A stretch of DNA of 64,000 nt from Fallopia convolvulus (GCA_964016875.1 OZ024724.1:43949820-44013819); one strand, 5' to 3'. Shown: positions 10,264-22,899, numbered from the stretch's first letter. Notes: generated by a model from the sequence alone, not told the origin. Translations and numbers: made by a program.

Positions 10264-12044
10264 AATCGGATAAATAATATTGAACAAAAATGATAGGAGG
10301 GTAAGGTTACCGGTTAGTAGTTCTTGTTGCAAAATGTAGAATATGATCGAACCACACACTCACTAGCTTCTCCTTATGCGGAGTGAACCATGTCTTCTCA
10401 ACATATGACACCAAACCGGTTCCACCTTTGCCGTTCCATTTATTCCGAAAATGTTCAAGTCGGGTCTCATACTCCTCCTCGGTGTGTGACCTCATAACTC
10501 GACGAACGCTACTAGTGAATCGTTCCGGGTCTATATCTTGTGTTTTTGCATATGCCCTCACGTTCCGAGCCACGTGGACTTGACACAAGAAGTGGGGGAC
10601 CTTGAAGACACTCTTCACCGCCTTCAATGCTCCAAGCTCTCTATCCAACATGAAACAACGCGGCTTTTGGTAGCCGAATAAGAACTTCAATCGCAAGAGT
10701 GCCCATTTGAAGTACTCCGTCTTCTCCTTCCTCATGAAGACAATAGCAATACAATACGTCAAGTTTGTGGATGTCATCCCTACAAACTCCAAACAAGGCC
10801 ATCCGTACCTAGACATTGGCAACAGATAGTTATATATAAAGAATTAATTATCACTAAAACAACTCAATAGGAATAATGTGGTACATAAACGAGATGACAT
10901 ACCTATTGGTCTTGTACGTGCAATCCATGATAACGACATTTGGAAACATCCTCAACAAATGTCGTGAGTCAGGAGGACTAATAAACAACGCGCTCAACAC
11001 CAACTCCCCATCTTTTTGCCTCCCGTTCATCGTGTCGGTGAAGTATCCCTTCTCCTTCAACCACGCCAAGGAGTATTTTGTCACATTCAATTTACCCATT
11101 GAAATCCTCCTTTGAGACGCCTTGAAATTATAGACTTGTGTCCTCGATAGTAAGCTTTCGGGGTTCTTTTGGATAAGTTCCAAAAAGATAGACTTAGGCT
11201 TTGTACCCGACGTACTAGCAAGTATTATGTGGTTGCGCTCCTCCGCACTAAGACGATGTGCACCCCTAACCCCTTTCAAATCCGGGGGAAGCTCATGGTT
11301 ATGGAACCCTCTTATCACCGATAATGTCCAACGAGAGGGTGTATACGAATTCCCTTTCCTAAACAACCCATGCAACTCAAACGGACACTCGGTCTTCATT
11401 GAATCCCGTGCTTTCTTCACCTCATTCTTCCTCCCCGACCTATACTTACCCGACCTTCAACATTGTAAAATGATCTTATCGTGTTTGGACGACTTGGTCG
11501 TTATGATCATAGACAAACCAAGACCGATAGTTTTAACCCATTGTCTCAAATCTTCCATTGTATCAAATCCATCATTGTTATTAAAATACGTAGAGAAGTC
11601 GACTTCTGTGTGATCAACATGCTCACTATACGGACAAACCTATGAATAAAACCGAAAACCTTTAAACTAGGCCTGTAATAACTACGAACTTGCAAGTATT
11701 AAAAAAAATCAAATAAAATATGATCATCATCATATTTTATTTGACCAAAACCAATAAAGTATAAACTAAACAGATATATTATAATTTTAGGATTCAACAT
11801 ATACTAACCAATTCATTATCGGGAAGAGAAAGATTGCCCACGGAAGATGTTGAATCCGACGAATAGGATGACCCGCTAAACGATGACGTCTTTGTGGACC
11901 CGCTACTCGAAGTCGACATCTCACGAGAATGCACTTTGTCGTATATGCTCTCTTTTTTAGTGGAATTAACAATTGAAAACTGAATAGTAAAAAACTCGGC
12001 CGTTGTATAAAAGACACGTTGTTTTGGTTGAAACCCTAATTTAT

Positions 12045-12355
12045 GTGCGGGTTTAAAACCCGCACAATATGGGCGTGCCGGGAACCCGCCCAAAGGGGCC
12101 GTTTTTCCAAAAATACCCTTTTATGTGCGGGTCTCAAACCAGCCCATTATGGGCATGCCGAGAACCCGCCCAAAGGGGCTTTTTTTTAGCCGCATCCGGA
12201 ATCCGTCTATAAAGCCGGGTTTTTTACGAAAACCGGTGTCGTTTTTTGTACGGGTTTAGGATCCGTCCATGGTTCGGTAAAAAACCGGTTTTCCTTGTGC
12301 GGATTATGAATACGCCCATAGTTGAGTGCGCAACATAAAAAGAGGAGTGCGCAAA
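12045..12355 (-). repeat. Right terminal inverted repeat of the MULE
   Basis: Read on the minus strand it starts TTTGCGCACTCCTC, then GTTGCGCACTCAA, passes through several palindromes with arms such as GGGCGGGTT, and ends in a perfect 21-bp palindrome (12045-12065, arms GTGCGGGTTT and AAACCCGCAC around one A). The transposase start codon lies 126 bp inward, so this end probably carries its promoter. Confidence 0.85.
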
Positions 12356-12988
12356 CGAGCGGCATGAACCCGTGTGTGACACAAAATTTATACTAGTTAT
12401 TTTTAGTACTCTTAAAATTCATATAACTCTCTCTACTTTTTAAGTTTTTCAAGATATTAAATACTATCACTCTTTATCCAAAAACCCTTTTACACTCACG
12501 AGTGAAACAAGAGCGAGTATCCGTATTCTGCATGTTATTTTCCCTCTTTCTATCCCATCTCAGCGCAGATCAACGGCTATGATCAAGTAGTGGAAAAATA
12601 AAGAAACGTTAACGCGTGTAGATCAACAGATTGCCAAGATTTATCATTTATCATTTCTAGAGAAAAAAAATAAACTTTTTTCCGTATATCAATGGCTGTG
12701 ATCTGCTCTTCACCCTCTCTCTGACAATCAATAAATTCTTCTGCACTCGACACAAACCCCGACCGTGGCAGGATAGAAGAGAGACAAGACAAGAGAAGAG
12801 TGGGGCGAAAGCTCGCTTTGTTTTTTTTTTTCTCGAATTTTCCCGTAAAGAAAGGTGTCTTCTCGCAGATTCTTCATCTCCTTGCGATCGATCGCAAAGT
12901 AGCTTCTTAGCTTTTTTTGATAATTTCTGCGGTTGATGGTCGATCTATTCTGTTAGGGCTTGAGAGGGAAATTCTGTAGGATTAGGAG
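12356..12988 (+). promoter_or_regulatory. Upstream region and 5' leader of the SEC gene
   Basis: Between the right MULE end and the SEC start codon. The last 150 bp or so are GC-richer and pyrimidine-rich, as in plant 5' leaders. A perfect 16-bp palindrome, TTGCGATCGATCGCAA, lies at 12882-12897, about 90 bp before the ATG. No TATA box or transcription start could be assigned. The MULE ends only 0.63 kb before the ATG. Confidence 0.5.
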
Positions 12989-15900
12989 ATGATTTCGCTG
13001 CAGAGCGATCGGCGGCAGCATAATCTGCAGCTGTCGAATTCGGCCGGCATCGGATCGGTCGATCTGAAACCTGATGCTTCGTCGAGTTTGAAGCATTTAA
13101 AGGATGCTGAGTCCCGTGAAGGTTGTTAATTCCTATTCTTCTTTATGCCCTTTTCGGTTCTTCCCCTCCTCCCCTCCTCCCCTCCACCCCCTGCTGCAGA
13201 AATGTCTGTTAATGTTTGCTTTGTCGATATTTTGGGCCGTTTCCTCAATTGATTGTCCAAACAAGGATTTCCTCTTCGTTATGCATTTTGTGGTATTTTG
13301 CATCTAAGATCTAAACTTTCAAGCAATTATATATTTGCGCTTTATGCTAGTCGGACTGTCGTTTAATGCTATAGTGGGAAAGTGATCTTTAAGAATCGAA
13401 GGTTTTTTGAAGTTCTTAAATCGTCCTCTTGATTATTGCTTTGTGGAGGAGGAGAATATTTTCACAGGTTCAATCTTTGACAATATTAACCAAGACTGGA
13501 ATTTTGATATTAACGTGTAGAGGATGTGTGTCATCAATGGCATAGTTTAATAGTAGTAGCTGATTAGTCTAATTGGATTATTTGATTTTCTTATTCTATG
13601 TGCATTCCATGTTTCTGGTTGGACTGCTGATTTCAGAACATAAGTGCTGTTATCCTTTTTAGTAGACATTTCTATTGTATTTATGGAGATCATTTGTTGA
13701 ATTTGTATATTGGATAGCTGACGATTCACTTTTCGGCTTACAGATGAAGACGTGATTTTGGCCCTTGCACATCAGATGTACAAGAGTGGAAACTATAAAC
13801 AGGCTCTGGAGCATAGCAGTACTGTTTATGAAAGAAATCCTTTGCGTACTGATAATCTTCTTCTTTTGGGTGCCATATACTATCAGGTTTTGTTTCTGAC
13901 ATTCCATTATTTTGTTGAAATTGGCATAATGAAACCTGTCATCTAATGTATTAATTTCTTTTTTTTTCTTTTCTTTTTTAATTTTGCAATGTTGTAGCTA
14001 CATGATTTTGATATGTGCATAACCAAAAATGAAGAAGCTATTCGGATTGATCCAAGCTTTGCAGAGTGTTTTGGTAATATGGCAAATGCATGGAAGGTAT
14101 GTGATCTATTCAGGATTTATATTATACTGATGGACTGATATCATTCTTTAATAGTCTAATGGGTTTCATATTTCATCACTTATAGGAGAAAGGAAACATT
14201 GATCTTGCAATTCATTACTACCTGATTGCTATTGAGGTATGTATTGGATATTAGTCTAGTTGGCTTGTCTTGTACATGCCTGAAACTTTTTTGAAATTTG
14301 TTCTAGAAGAGTGATATTTGTCTTAGCATATTTATGTGAAGTTTGTATTTCTCAATACCTGCTGTTTTCATTTGTTCTTTTGAGTTTCGTATGAAATTGA
14401 GTGAGTTTCTTTCCATGTGGACTTAAAAAAGGTGTAGGTAAGTGGAGCTCTGAATATTTTCATTCTTAATCAGTGCCCAAAATGGTATGATAAAACCACT
14501 CAAGGAGATTCTCGCTTGAGGCAAGACCACTGAGTACGAGGATCTCGTACACAGGAAAATTGGCTGCATAATACTTATCAATATTCTGGATGATTACAAT
14601 TGACCTTGACATAGGTTTAAATAGCACATTACCCTCCTATTGAGGGAGAAAATTAAGGCTTACTGATTTCTGAAAATTAGGGCATTTATTCTCCTAGCTA
14701 AAAATCAGGGAATTTATTTTATAGCTAAAATTAAGGACTCTATCCTCTAGCTAAAATTAATGACTCTTATCCTGCTGACTCATGATAACTTAGACTGGAT
14801 AATAACATGGGATTAATATGAAAAGGAATGAAATAACTGGAATCCTATCATGGTATGGTATGAATGTTGGAAGTGCAAAAGGTAATGTTGTCATAGGTAA
14901 TGAATATGTGTTAAGCCAGTTGGAGAGGGATTATAATGCTTCCTGATTATGGTATTATGGAGGGAAGGGGCTTCTTATGCATAGTGGGAAAATGTGAAAT
15001 TTAAATGATGCCATCACAAGTAATTTTAATTGCGAAATGATGCAAGTGGAGTTATTGAGCTGACTTGTTGAAAGCCTGTCAATTTTTGTAAAGATGGAAA
15101 AGGAGGTCCAAGGGTTAATGGAACAATTCAAAAGCCCTTTTCATTTGTTAGTCATATACATGCCAGATGCTGCTAAAACATGTATATAAATGAAGTATGA
15201 TACTATTAGTGAAACGAGATTCTTTTCACACCAAAAACTCTTGTTCCTACATGCATGTCAAAGTGCTATATGTATACTTATGATTCTCTATGATTCCTTG
15301 TGTTATTTATTATTTTGCAGAGATTTAAATAATTACATATGCTTTGTTAAATTGACAGTTCTAATTTACTTTGATTCTTACTCATTGTTTTTACATGTAA
15401 ATTCAGCTCCGACCTAATTTTGCTGATGCTTGGTCAAACTTGGCCAGTGCATACATGCGGAAAGGAAGGTTAAGTGAGGCATCACAATGCTGCCGGCAGG
15501 CACTTGCCTTGAGTCCTCTCCTGGTTAGATTCCTATTTCCGTTAGTCTTTGCATTGCATATAAGATTTGTTGTATGGAGAATCATGCAAGAGTTTGTAGT
15601 TCATTTGAAACTTGAGGGGTGCCCAACACAATAGCCTGTGATTTATGCAGGTCGATGCACATAGCAATCTTGGGAATTTAATGAAAGCACAAGGATTGAT
15701 GCAAGATGTAAGTCTATGACTGCATGCAGCTATCTTTCTTTTCTCTTTCGTTTCTAATAGACAAAAGAAAAATCAAAGCTTCAATCAAATATACTTGTCT
15801 CAATGGTTTGTTAGAAGTGTGAACTTTCTTATCATGAAAATTAGAGGCCTGTACTTATAGTAGTCCATGCACCTATACATCCTGGTGATATGTACTGATC

Positions 15901-18900
15901 TACTTTGAACCTTAACAAAGGTTAATAAATTGCCTCCCCCCTCAATCATATGACAAACAGAAGGGCTAATACCACATTAATTGTCAGCTTTCATGTTCCT
16001 TGTTTAGCTGATTTTCTTGTCAAACTGACAGAAGTTATTTAAAAGTTGTAGAGGAAGAATTTTAGCTGCTGGAGGCACTTAGTTATTACTCTTGTCCGTT
16101 GGTATGGACAATGACATAATGCTGTTTTTTATTCTCCATATATCACTATTATGAGGTGATAATCTATTTTCTTGTGCTGCAATGATGATGGTTACTGTAG
16201 ATGTAAAACTTGTAATGAGATTTTATGTGACTTGTTGTCTCTATTTTCTTAAGAAAAACCAGGACATATATAGAGGTTTGTAAGACTTACTAAAGTCGTT
16301 CCAATTTGACAATGTGGAATTAGTCTCATCAAAGTTACTATCACTTTGGGTGTGTTTGGATTCCCAAGAATAATGCATCATCTTGGGAATCCAAACAACA
16401 TCCTTCTATGTATTCTTCTGCTCTTTTTTATGGGGATGGATTTTCCTTGGATGTACTACCATGTTTGTGCATATTTGCTATGGTGACTGCATTGTGACTT
16501 TAGATCATCTTGCTCTGCTTATATTCTTCTATTCCTCTTATGGTCGGATTCAAGTAACGTCTGTTATGTCGTCATAAAATGTGTCTTGCAACTTCTAAAG
16601 GGGAATAATACTGATCTTGGGTCATATCTGTTTTTTATTACTGTATTGTTTTGGGAGTCCGGTAATGGCTATATCTGTTAACTGGTGCCTAAATTGAGGT
16701 GGGAATGCAGAATGGTGAAATTTACCAATCCCCTTCTGGCCATCCTGTAGTATAATTTATAGTAAATGGCACTGTAGAGATCGGAGAGAAATTAATTTCT
16801 TTGATAACTTTTCCCTTCTCTTTTTTCTTGATTGGTTACTGATGCTAGTACTTCGTGTCCGCAACTATCATTCAATACAGATATGACATTGTTAGCTACA
16901 GGCCAAGGCTCAGATGATGGTTGGTTTGTTGTTACTTCCATCACCCAGACTCCAAACTCTAGAATCTATTTGTGTGCAGGCATATAACTGCTATGTTGAA
17001 GCGCTACGTATACAACCAACTTTTGCAATTGCATGGTCAAACCTTGCGGGTTTGTTTATGGAGTCGGGTGATCTTACCCGAGCTCTTCAGTACTATAAGG
17101 TACAACGCTTCTTTTTATCTTTAGATCATTTTTTTTTATTTTTCTCCTTACTTTTTGACTTTCTTATAAAAAAGGTTGATACTCTTGCCAAGAGGAAGTA
17201 GATGCTGTTTACATTTACACAATGCATCAGTTCTCCTTTTTGATTCTTGTTTTGGAATTTCTATATTGTATTCTCAGGAGGCAGTTAAGCTCAAACCCTC
17301 ATTTCCAGATGCATTTCTGAATCTTGGCAATGTTTACAAGGTAAGTCATTGCTTTTATAGTATTCTGGTGACTCTTAATTACTGTTCACAGATGGCGAAA
17401 CTGATATATTCTTCTCATACTCTCATCGGCAGGCTCTGGGGTTACCTCAAGAAGCAATACTATGCTATCAGCGTGCTATTCAGGCAAGACCCAATTATGC
17501 AATGGCATTTGGTGAGTGTATCCTCCTTTAATTTGCATTGTAACAGGCTTCCAATTCTTGTGGATCTGTTGCAAATGTTTCATTTTTATATTCCCTGTGG
17601 ATATGAAGACTTGAGACCATTACTGCACAACTGCGTATGTTAATAGTAGATTATTCCAATGGCGTTGTTTACAAATATTGTTATATTTATTAGAATAGGG
17701 TTTCTGATCATTATAAATATTGGAGGAAGCTCCTTTTACTTGTGGACATAAATGATGTTCATCCTTCTTAGTGGAAGTGAATTGGCAGAACAGAGTTTCT
17801 TAATCACCTATTGTCAATTTTGAGATTAAGTCAAGGTTCAGCCAGAACATCTTTGTCTAGATATGCCTGATTCTGTTTCATGACCTGGATACACTTATAA
17901 AGACTTTACTATTCATAAAGTCCTTGAAATGTGTGAAAATAATTATTTTTCACGTATTTCAAAGGCTTTGTAAATAATAAAATCTTTATAAGTATCAGCA
18001 AAATAAGGCCTAATGTTGATGCTGATATTTTAATGTTTTTCATGATTATTTTTTCACGTACTTCAAAGGCTTTATAAATAATAAAATCTTAAGTATTCAA
18101 GAAAACAAGGCCTAAATGATAATGCTGATATGTCCTTTTTTGTATGCTTAACATGATATCAATCACCTATGAAGAGGATTCCCCCCTTTTAAATCTCATA
18201 ACATGTTTGTGTTTCCTAGTTTCATTGTTAAATAGTATGTAGTATATAGCTGAGAACCACATTTTATGATGACATTCTAACCTTGAATTTGAACAGGTAA
18301 TTTGGCTAGCATATATTATGAACAAAGGCAGCTGGACTTGGCAATCTATAACTATAAGCAAGCAATTGCTTGTGATTCATCATTTTTGGAAGCATACAAT
18401 AATTTGGTTAGTCTTCAGACTCATAATACATTATCAAAATTGCCGTCAGTGTCTCTAAATGTTATAATCTATGTATTTTTGATTGGTTATTTTGTCTGCT
18501 GTTCAAAGGGTAATGCACTGAAAGATGTGGGCAGAGTAGATGAAGCTATCCAATGCTATAATGTATGTTCAGCTTTTTTCGCCCCTCCTTTTTTTACTTG
18601 TTTATTTGCATCTGCTTTTTCGTCTCTTACTAAATTTTGTAATAACTTTTGTGTCTTGAAGCAATGTTTGTCGTTAAAACCAAATCATCCGCAAGCTCTA
18701 ACCAACCTTGGAAATATTTATATGGAATGGTGATTCCTCTTCTCCTGATTTTCCTGATAATCCTGTAAAAGTGTGCTGCATTGTTTTCAAAAGGTTTCCT
18801 ACAGCCACACGATTCTCAACATCAAGGACCTTTTATGTGCAGGAACATGATGCCTACAGCAGCTACTTATTACAAGGCAACATTGACTGTAACTACTGGC

Positions 18901-21900
18901 CTATCTGCACCTTTTAACAATCTTGCTATAATCTATAAACAACAGGTAGCCTTTGTTAATAACTCATCAAAATGTGATGGCTTATTCTATTCTGCTGTCC
19001 ACCAGTGGGGATTTAATTCATTTGACACCGTTTTCTCTTCTTCAGGGTAATTTTGCAGATGCCATATCCTGCTATAATGAGGTTCTGCGCATTGATCCAA
19101 TGGCTGCTGATGGGTTAGTGAATAGGGGAAATACTTTTAAAGAAATGGGCAGAGTAAGTGAAGCCATTCAAGACTACATTCATGCCATCTCTGTCCGTCC
19201 AACTATGGCAGAAGCTCATGCGAACTTGGCTTCAGCTTACAAGGACAGGTAATGTTTTACTTGTTGTTCCTAGTTTCTGGAGCCATTTTTAATGGCATGT
19301 AGATAACTGCATTTTTGTTGAATATCAGTGGACGTGTTGAAGCAGCCATAAAGAGCTACAAGCAGGCATTGGCTTTGCGTCCTGATTTCCCTGAAGCTAC
19401 TTGCAATCTGTTGCATACATTACAGGTTTGCTAGCGTTTGACATGCTGTTTGTAATGTCCTAGTGTCCAATAGTGCAATCCTTGTTGTGCAAATGTAGTG
19501 ATGGATGATTCATATTTTTGAAGTCATATGCTGCGTGGTTTACTGGTATATATAGAATAATGCTTGTGGATATACTTGGCCATCTATTGATCTGATATGT
19601 GCCATGTTAATGGTAGCTGCATTTTTCTTGGGTTTGTCCATATAGATTTTGGCAATGGGGCTCTATTGACCTGGTCCTTATATCAGCTCATCATATGGCA
19701 TATATATTGCATATAGTAATTTTGTGAAGCAATTTATTGGGAGGAAATCAAATGACATTTAAAGCATATTTTAATCACCTGTGTACTGATGTTTTTTTTT
19801 ACCATTTCGTCTCAGTGTGTCTGCAGCTGGGAGGGCCGGGATAAAATGTTTCTTGAAGTTGAAGCAATTATCAGAAAACAGATCAAGGTCATGGTTTTCT
19901 TACATTAATTTTTTTCCCCATTGTCTCTTAGTTCTGCTCAAATTCTCCTTGTTGAGGACTAGTTCTCTGATGTTGCTTTTGATTTTGTTCCTTCAGATGT
20001 CAGTTCTACCAAGTGTCCAGCCGTTCCATGCAATTGCATATCCTATCGATCCACTACTTGCTCTTGAAATTAGGTAAGGTCTCTGTCACCACATTGTTTA
20101 TGAATGAAAAAAGCTGTATCTATAAGATGAAAAAGACTATTTATAACGATACTGTAATGCAGTCGCAAATATGCACAATACTGCTCTTTGGTTGCATCTC
20201 GTTATGCATTGTCTTCCTTCCAGCATCCACCACCAAATACTATCAAAAGTAATAGTGGATTTCTAAGGCTAAGGATTGGGTAAGTTTGGAAAGAGGCAAG
20301 TGACTTTCAATTTTTGTCCAGCTTAGAAGTATCTTGTTCCAATGCTTTCGTGTTTTGATTCCCATGCAGATATGTAAGCAGCGACTTTGGTAACCATCCA
20401 CTGTCGCATCTAATGGGCTCAGTCTTTGGCATGCACAACAGAAAGAATGTTGAGGTGTGGTTGTCGTTTTTAATTCTTGCATCAGTACCATCTATAATTT
20501 TCAGCCTGCTGTCTGTTTATTTCCTAGTTGAAGCTAATAAGACTCAACTCTTAGGTGTTCTGCTATGCATTAAGTCCAAATGATGGAACTGAGTGGAGGC
20601 AGCGTGTACAGTCCGAAGTGGAGCACTTTGTGGATGTTTCTTCTCTGTCATCAGATGCGATTGCTAAAATGATCAATGAAGATAGGATACAGATTCTTGT
20701 CAATCTCAATGGCTATACTAAGGTATCTTTCAGCAGCCGTTATCACTTTAATCTACTTATATCTTCAACGAGTTTGGGTCCTGCTTCCTAGTTCACTATT
20801 TAGGAACTTAAAATTGCTAAGAATACATTAATGAGTTAAACATCTGGCATTGTGTTATCTTTTATTTGTTAATCTATACAATTTAAGTGTTTCTCAATAT
20901 GATGAGCTTAGAAATCACACTGTAAAAAGGCTCACTTATTGCTGAATGGTTTTTCTTGGATGCAATTGTTAATTGGATTGAACTTGTTTTGTTATAAATT
21001 ATCAATTCTTATTAATAGAGTAATGTTGTGGCTGGGGTTACGTGTGAGAGTATGCATCAAAGCAGGTGCCCATTCGTGACATATGAGTGATCATATTATA
21101 TGCTTAGTGAAATCACTATTGTTGTTTTTTGAATCACCTAGTGTCATTATGGCTCACATGTTTAGTCTTTTGGATATTATCCTTTCTATTCTTGAGAAGT
21201 GGAATCTAAGATCTTTTGTTATTTATCTAACAATCCAGGGAGCCAGAAATGAGATATTTGCCATGCAACCTGCACCAATTCAGGTTTCATATATGGGCTT
21301 TCCTGGGACAATGGGAGCGACTTATATTGATTATTTGGTGACGGACGAGGTTGAGAAATTATCTTCACTATTACTAATCTTGAGTTACATTTCATCATGT
21401 CTAATACATGTTTTTCCCTTCAGTTTGTTTCACCATTAAAATATTCTCACATTTACTCCGAGAAGCTTGTGCACCTCCCCCACTGCTATTTCGTTAATGA
21501 CTATAAGCAGGTCAGTCTCTTCTCTTCCATTCATATGTATCTTAGTGTCAAATAATATGTTAATAGTGCATTTGCAAAGTGTTGATTGTTTCATTCTTTG
21601 GCTGTTCTTTTTCTTAAATGTGCTTAGAAAAATCAAGATGTACTGGATCCAAACTGCCAGCCCAAGCGGTCAGATTACGGTTTGCCTGAAGATAAATTCT
21701 TGTTTGCATGCTTCAACCAATTGTACAAGATGGATCCTGAGATTGTTAACACATGGTAATATTGCATTCCCTTTCCAGTACCCTGTGTACTCAGTACTCA
21801 GGAGCTCTATCCTGTCCTCTCTGGGCAAGTCACTTTCTTTTGGCACATGTGTTTCTTTCCTGTTTTCCCTTGTGCTTGTAATTTGATTATATGTTGTTTT

Positions 21901-22899
21901 TCTAGGTGCAACATTCTTAAACGCGTACCTAACAGCGCCCTATGGCTCCTGAGATTCCCAGCTGCTGGAGAAGCAAGGCTTCGTGCATGTATATGCTTAA
22001 TCCATTTTAAGGCCAAATAATAACATTTGCTTGGGAATATAATTAAAGCAATTTTATTTTCAAATAGTAATGTTTAGTCACAATTATATATTTTTTGTAT
22101 GCAATTTTTGTTATTTTGCAGATGCTGCTACTCAGGGTGTGCAGCCAGACCGGATTATATTTACAGATGTTGCTATGAAACAAGAGCATATCAGACGAAG
22201 TTCCCTGGCTGATCTGTTTCTGGATACGTAAGCAATCCTTCTCTATGATCTTTTAATCAATTATTCCCTCAATTTAATAAATCAAATTGATGACTGAATG
22301 CCATTGATCTCCCAGGCCTTTGTGCAATGCGCACACCACTGGAACTGATATTCTATGGGCTGGTTTACCAATGATCACTCTGCCCCTGGAGAAAATGGCT
22401 ACAAGGGTTGCTGGCTCACTTTGTCTTGCAACTGGAGTAGGGGAAGAAATGATAGTTAACAGGTAGGTTCATCTTTATGTGAAATAGTTAGTGTGGAATT
22501 GATTGTGGAACACTTGATCCTAAAACACTTGCACTCTGACAATTGGACAGCATGAAGGAGTACGAAGAGAAAGCTGTTACACTCGCCCTAAACCACCCCA
22601 AACTTGAAGCGCTTGCAAATCAACTCAAAGCTGCACGTATGACTTGCCCACTGTTTGACACTACACGATGGGTAAGTTTTGGATCTCTAGTTGTATACAT
22701 CTTGTTTTCTGAAACTCTTATATGTTAAGAAATGTTCATCATACTTTGTTTTTCAAACCTTTGTTTGTTTTCTTGCAAAATTTAGGTGAAGAATCTGGAG
22801 AGAGCATACTTCAAGATGTGGAACATGCATTGCTCGGGCCAAAGTCCACAGCACTTCAAAGTCACAGAAAATGATCAGGATTTTCCCTGTGATCAGTAG
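12989..22899 (+). CDS. SEC: UDP-GlcNAc:protein O-GlcNAc transferase, SECRET AGENT type
   Basis: Transfers N-acetylglucosamine from UDP-GlcNAc to Ser/Thr of nuclear and cytoplasmic proteins. In Arabidopsis SEC modifies targets such as DELLA proteins. All 28 exons could be joined with GT-AG borders and intact phase, giving 2913 coding bases, 970 residues; Arabidopsis SEC is of similar size. Residues about 45-480 are tandem TPR repeats (for example NLGNIYMEW, SNLASAYMRKGRL). The C-terminal half is the glycosyltransferase 41 domain: YVSSDFGNHPLSHLM near 588-602 with the conserved His, FNQLYKMDP with the conserved Lys near 772, and the UDP-binding stretch NAHTTGTDILWAGLP. Exon borders include 12989-13121, 13744-13886, 15407-15523, 16980-17099, 19046-19248, 20555-20722, 22316-22462 and 22786-22899. 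Introns 1, 4, 6 and 9 are the longest. No lesion was seen. SPINDLY is a paralogue but lacks this C-terminal family type. Confidence 0.96.
14440..14800. repeat. Possible transposon relic in SEC intron 4
   Basis: Inside the 1.17-kb intron 14237-15406 there are short foldbacks (CTCAAG...CTTGAG near 14499-14520 and GTACGAGGATCTCGTAC at 14534-14550), then repeated AGCTAAAATTA/AGGGAATTTAT phrases at 14690-14760. This resembles the edge of a retrotransposon LTR but no boundaries or target duplication were identified. Confidence 0.35.
17893..18132. repeat. Foldback element and partial duplication in SEC intron 9
   Basis: Bases 17893-17993 form an almost complete hairpin, with arms of about 50 bp starting ACTTATAAAGA and ending TCTTTATAAGT. 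The right arm plus its following AAGGCCTAA...ATGCTGATAT segment is repeated at about 18050-18132. This is typical of a small MITE. It lies in the intron between SEC exons 9 and 10 and does not touch splice sites. Confidence 0.75.

Larger units (their letters stand above)
8537..11919 (-). pseudogene. MULE transposase fused to an OTU protease-like domain
   Basis: Five minus-strand exons join with GT-AG borders and matching phases: 11919-11809, 11639-10903, 10808-10311, 10223-8781 and 8704-8537, about 985 codons. In order: a serine-rich start, a FAR1/WRKY-GCM1-like zinc finger ending in FHNHELP, the MULE core (first Asp in MDCTYKTNRYGWP about residue 276, second in LDRELGALKA about 338, then FLCQVHVARNV), VEAQHSMLK, a long Lys/Glu linker, and an OTU domain (GDGHCGYQSL with the catalytic Asp/Cys pair; His in NAGHFVP, split by the last intron). 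The transposase would cut and join DNA ends. OTU domains usually cleave ubiquitin chains; a role here is unknown. Lesions: TGA at 11457-11459 (codon 98, a CGA-to-TGA type change) and a frameshift near 9790-9840. Total exon length is off by one frame. Confidence 0.85.
4401..12355. mobile_element. Two-gene Mutator-like transposon (MULE) with OTU-fused transposase
   Basis: The element is bounded by inverted ends starting TTTGCGCACTC on the left and the complementary GAGTGCGCAAA on the right. Each end repeats a GTTGCGCACTCAA-like block and then a series of short palindromes. Two spliced genes run inward: an accessory gene on the plus strand (4771-6923) and a transposase-OTU gene on the minus strand (8537-11919). 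The layout matches maize MuDR, with convergent genes and promoters at the inverted ends, but gene content differs. Each gene has one premature stop and a length off by one frame, so this copy looks recently inactivated. No convincing 9-bp target duplication was found directly at the ends. Confidence 0.85.

Noticed and set aside
4332..12374. 11-bp ATGAACCCGTG at 4332-4342 and 12364-12374 as the MULE target duplication
   Set aside because: It lies 58 bp outside the left TIR but only 8 bp outside the right one, and GAACCCG-like motifs are common in this region. The ends do not fit a clean duplication.
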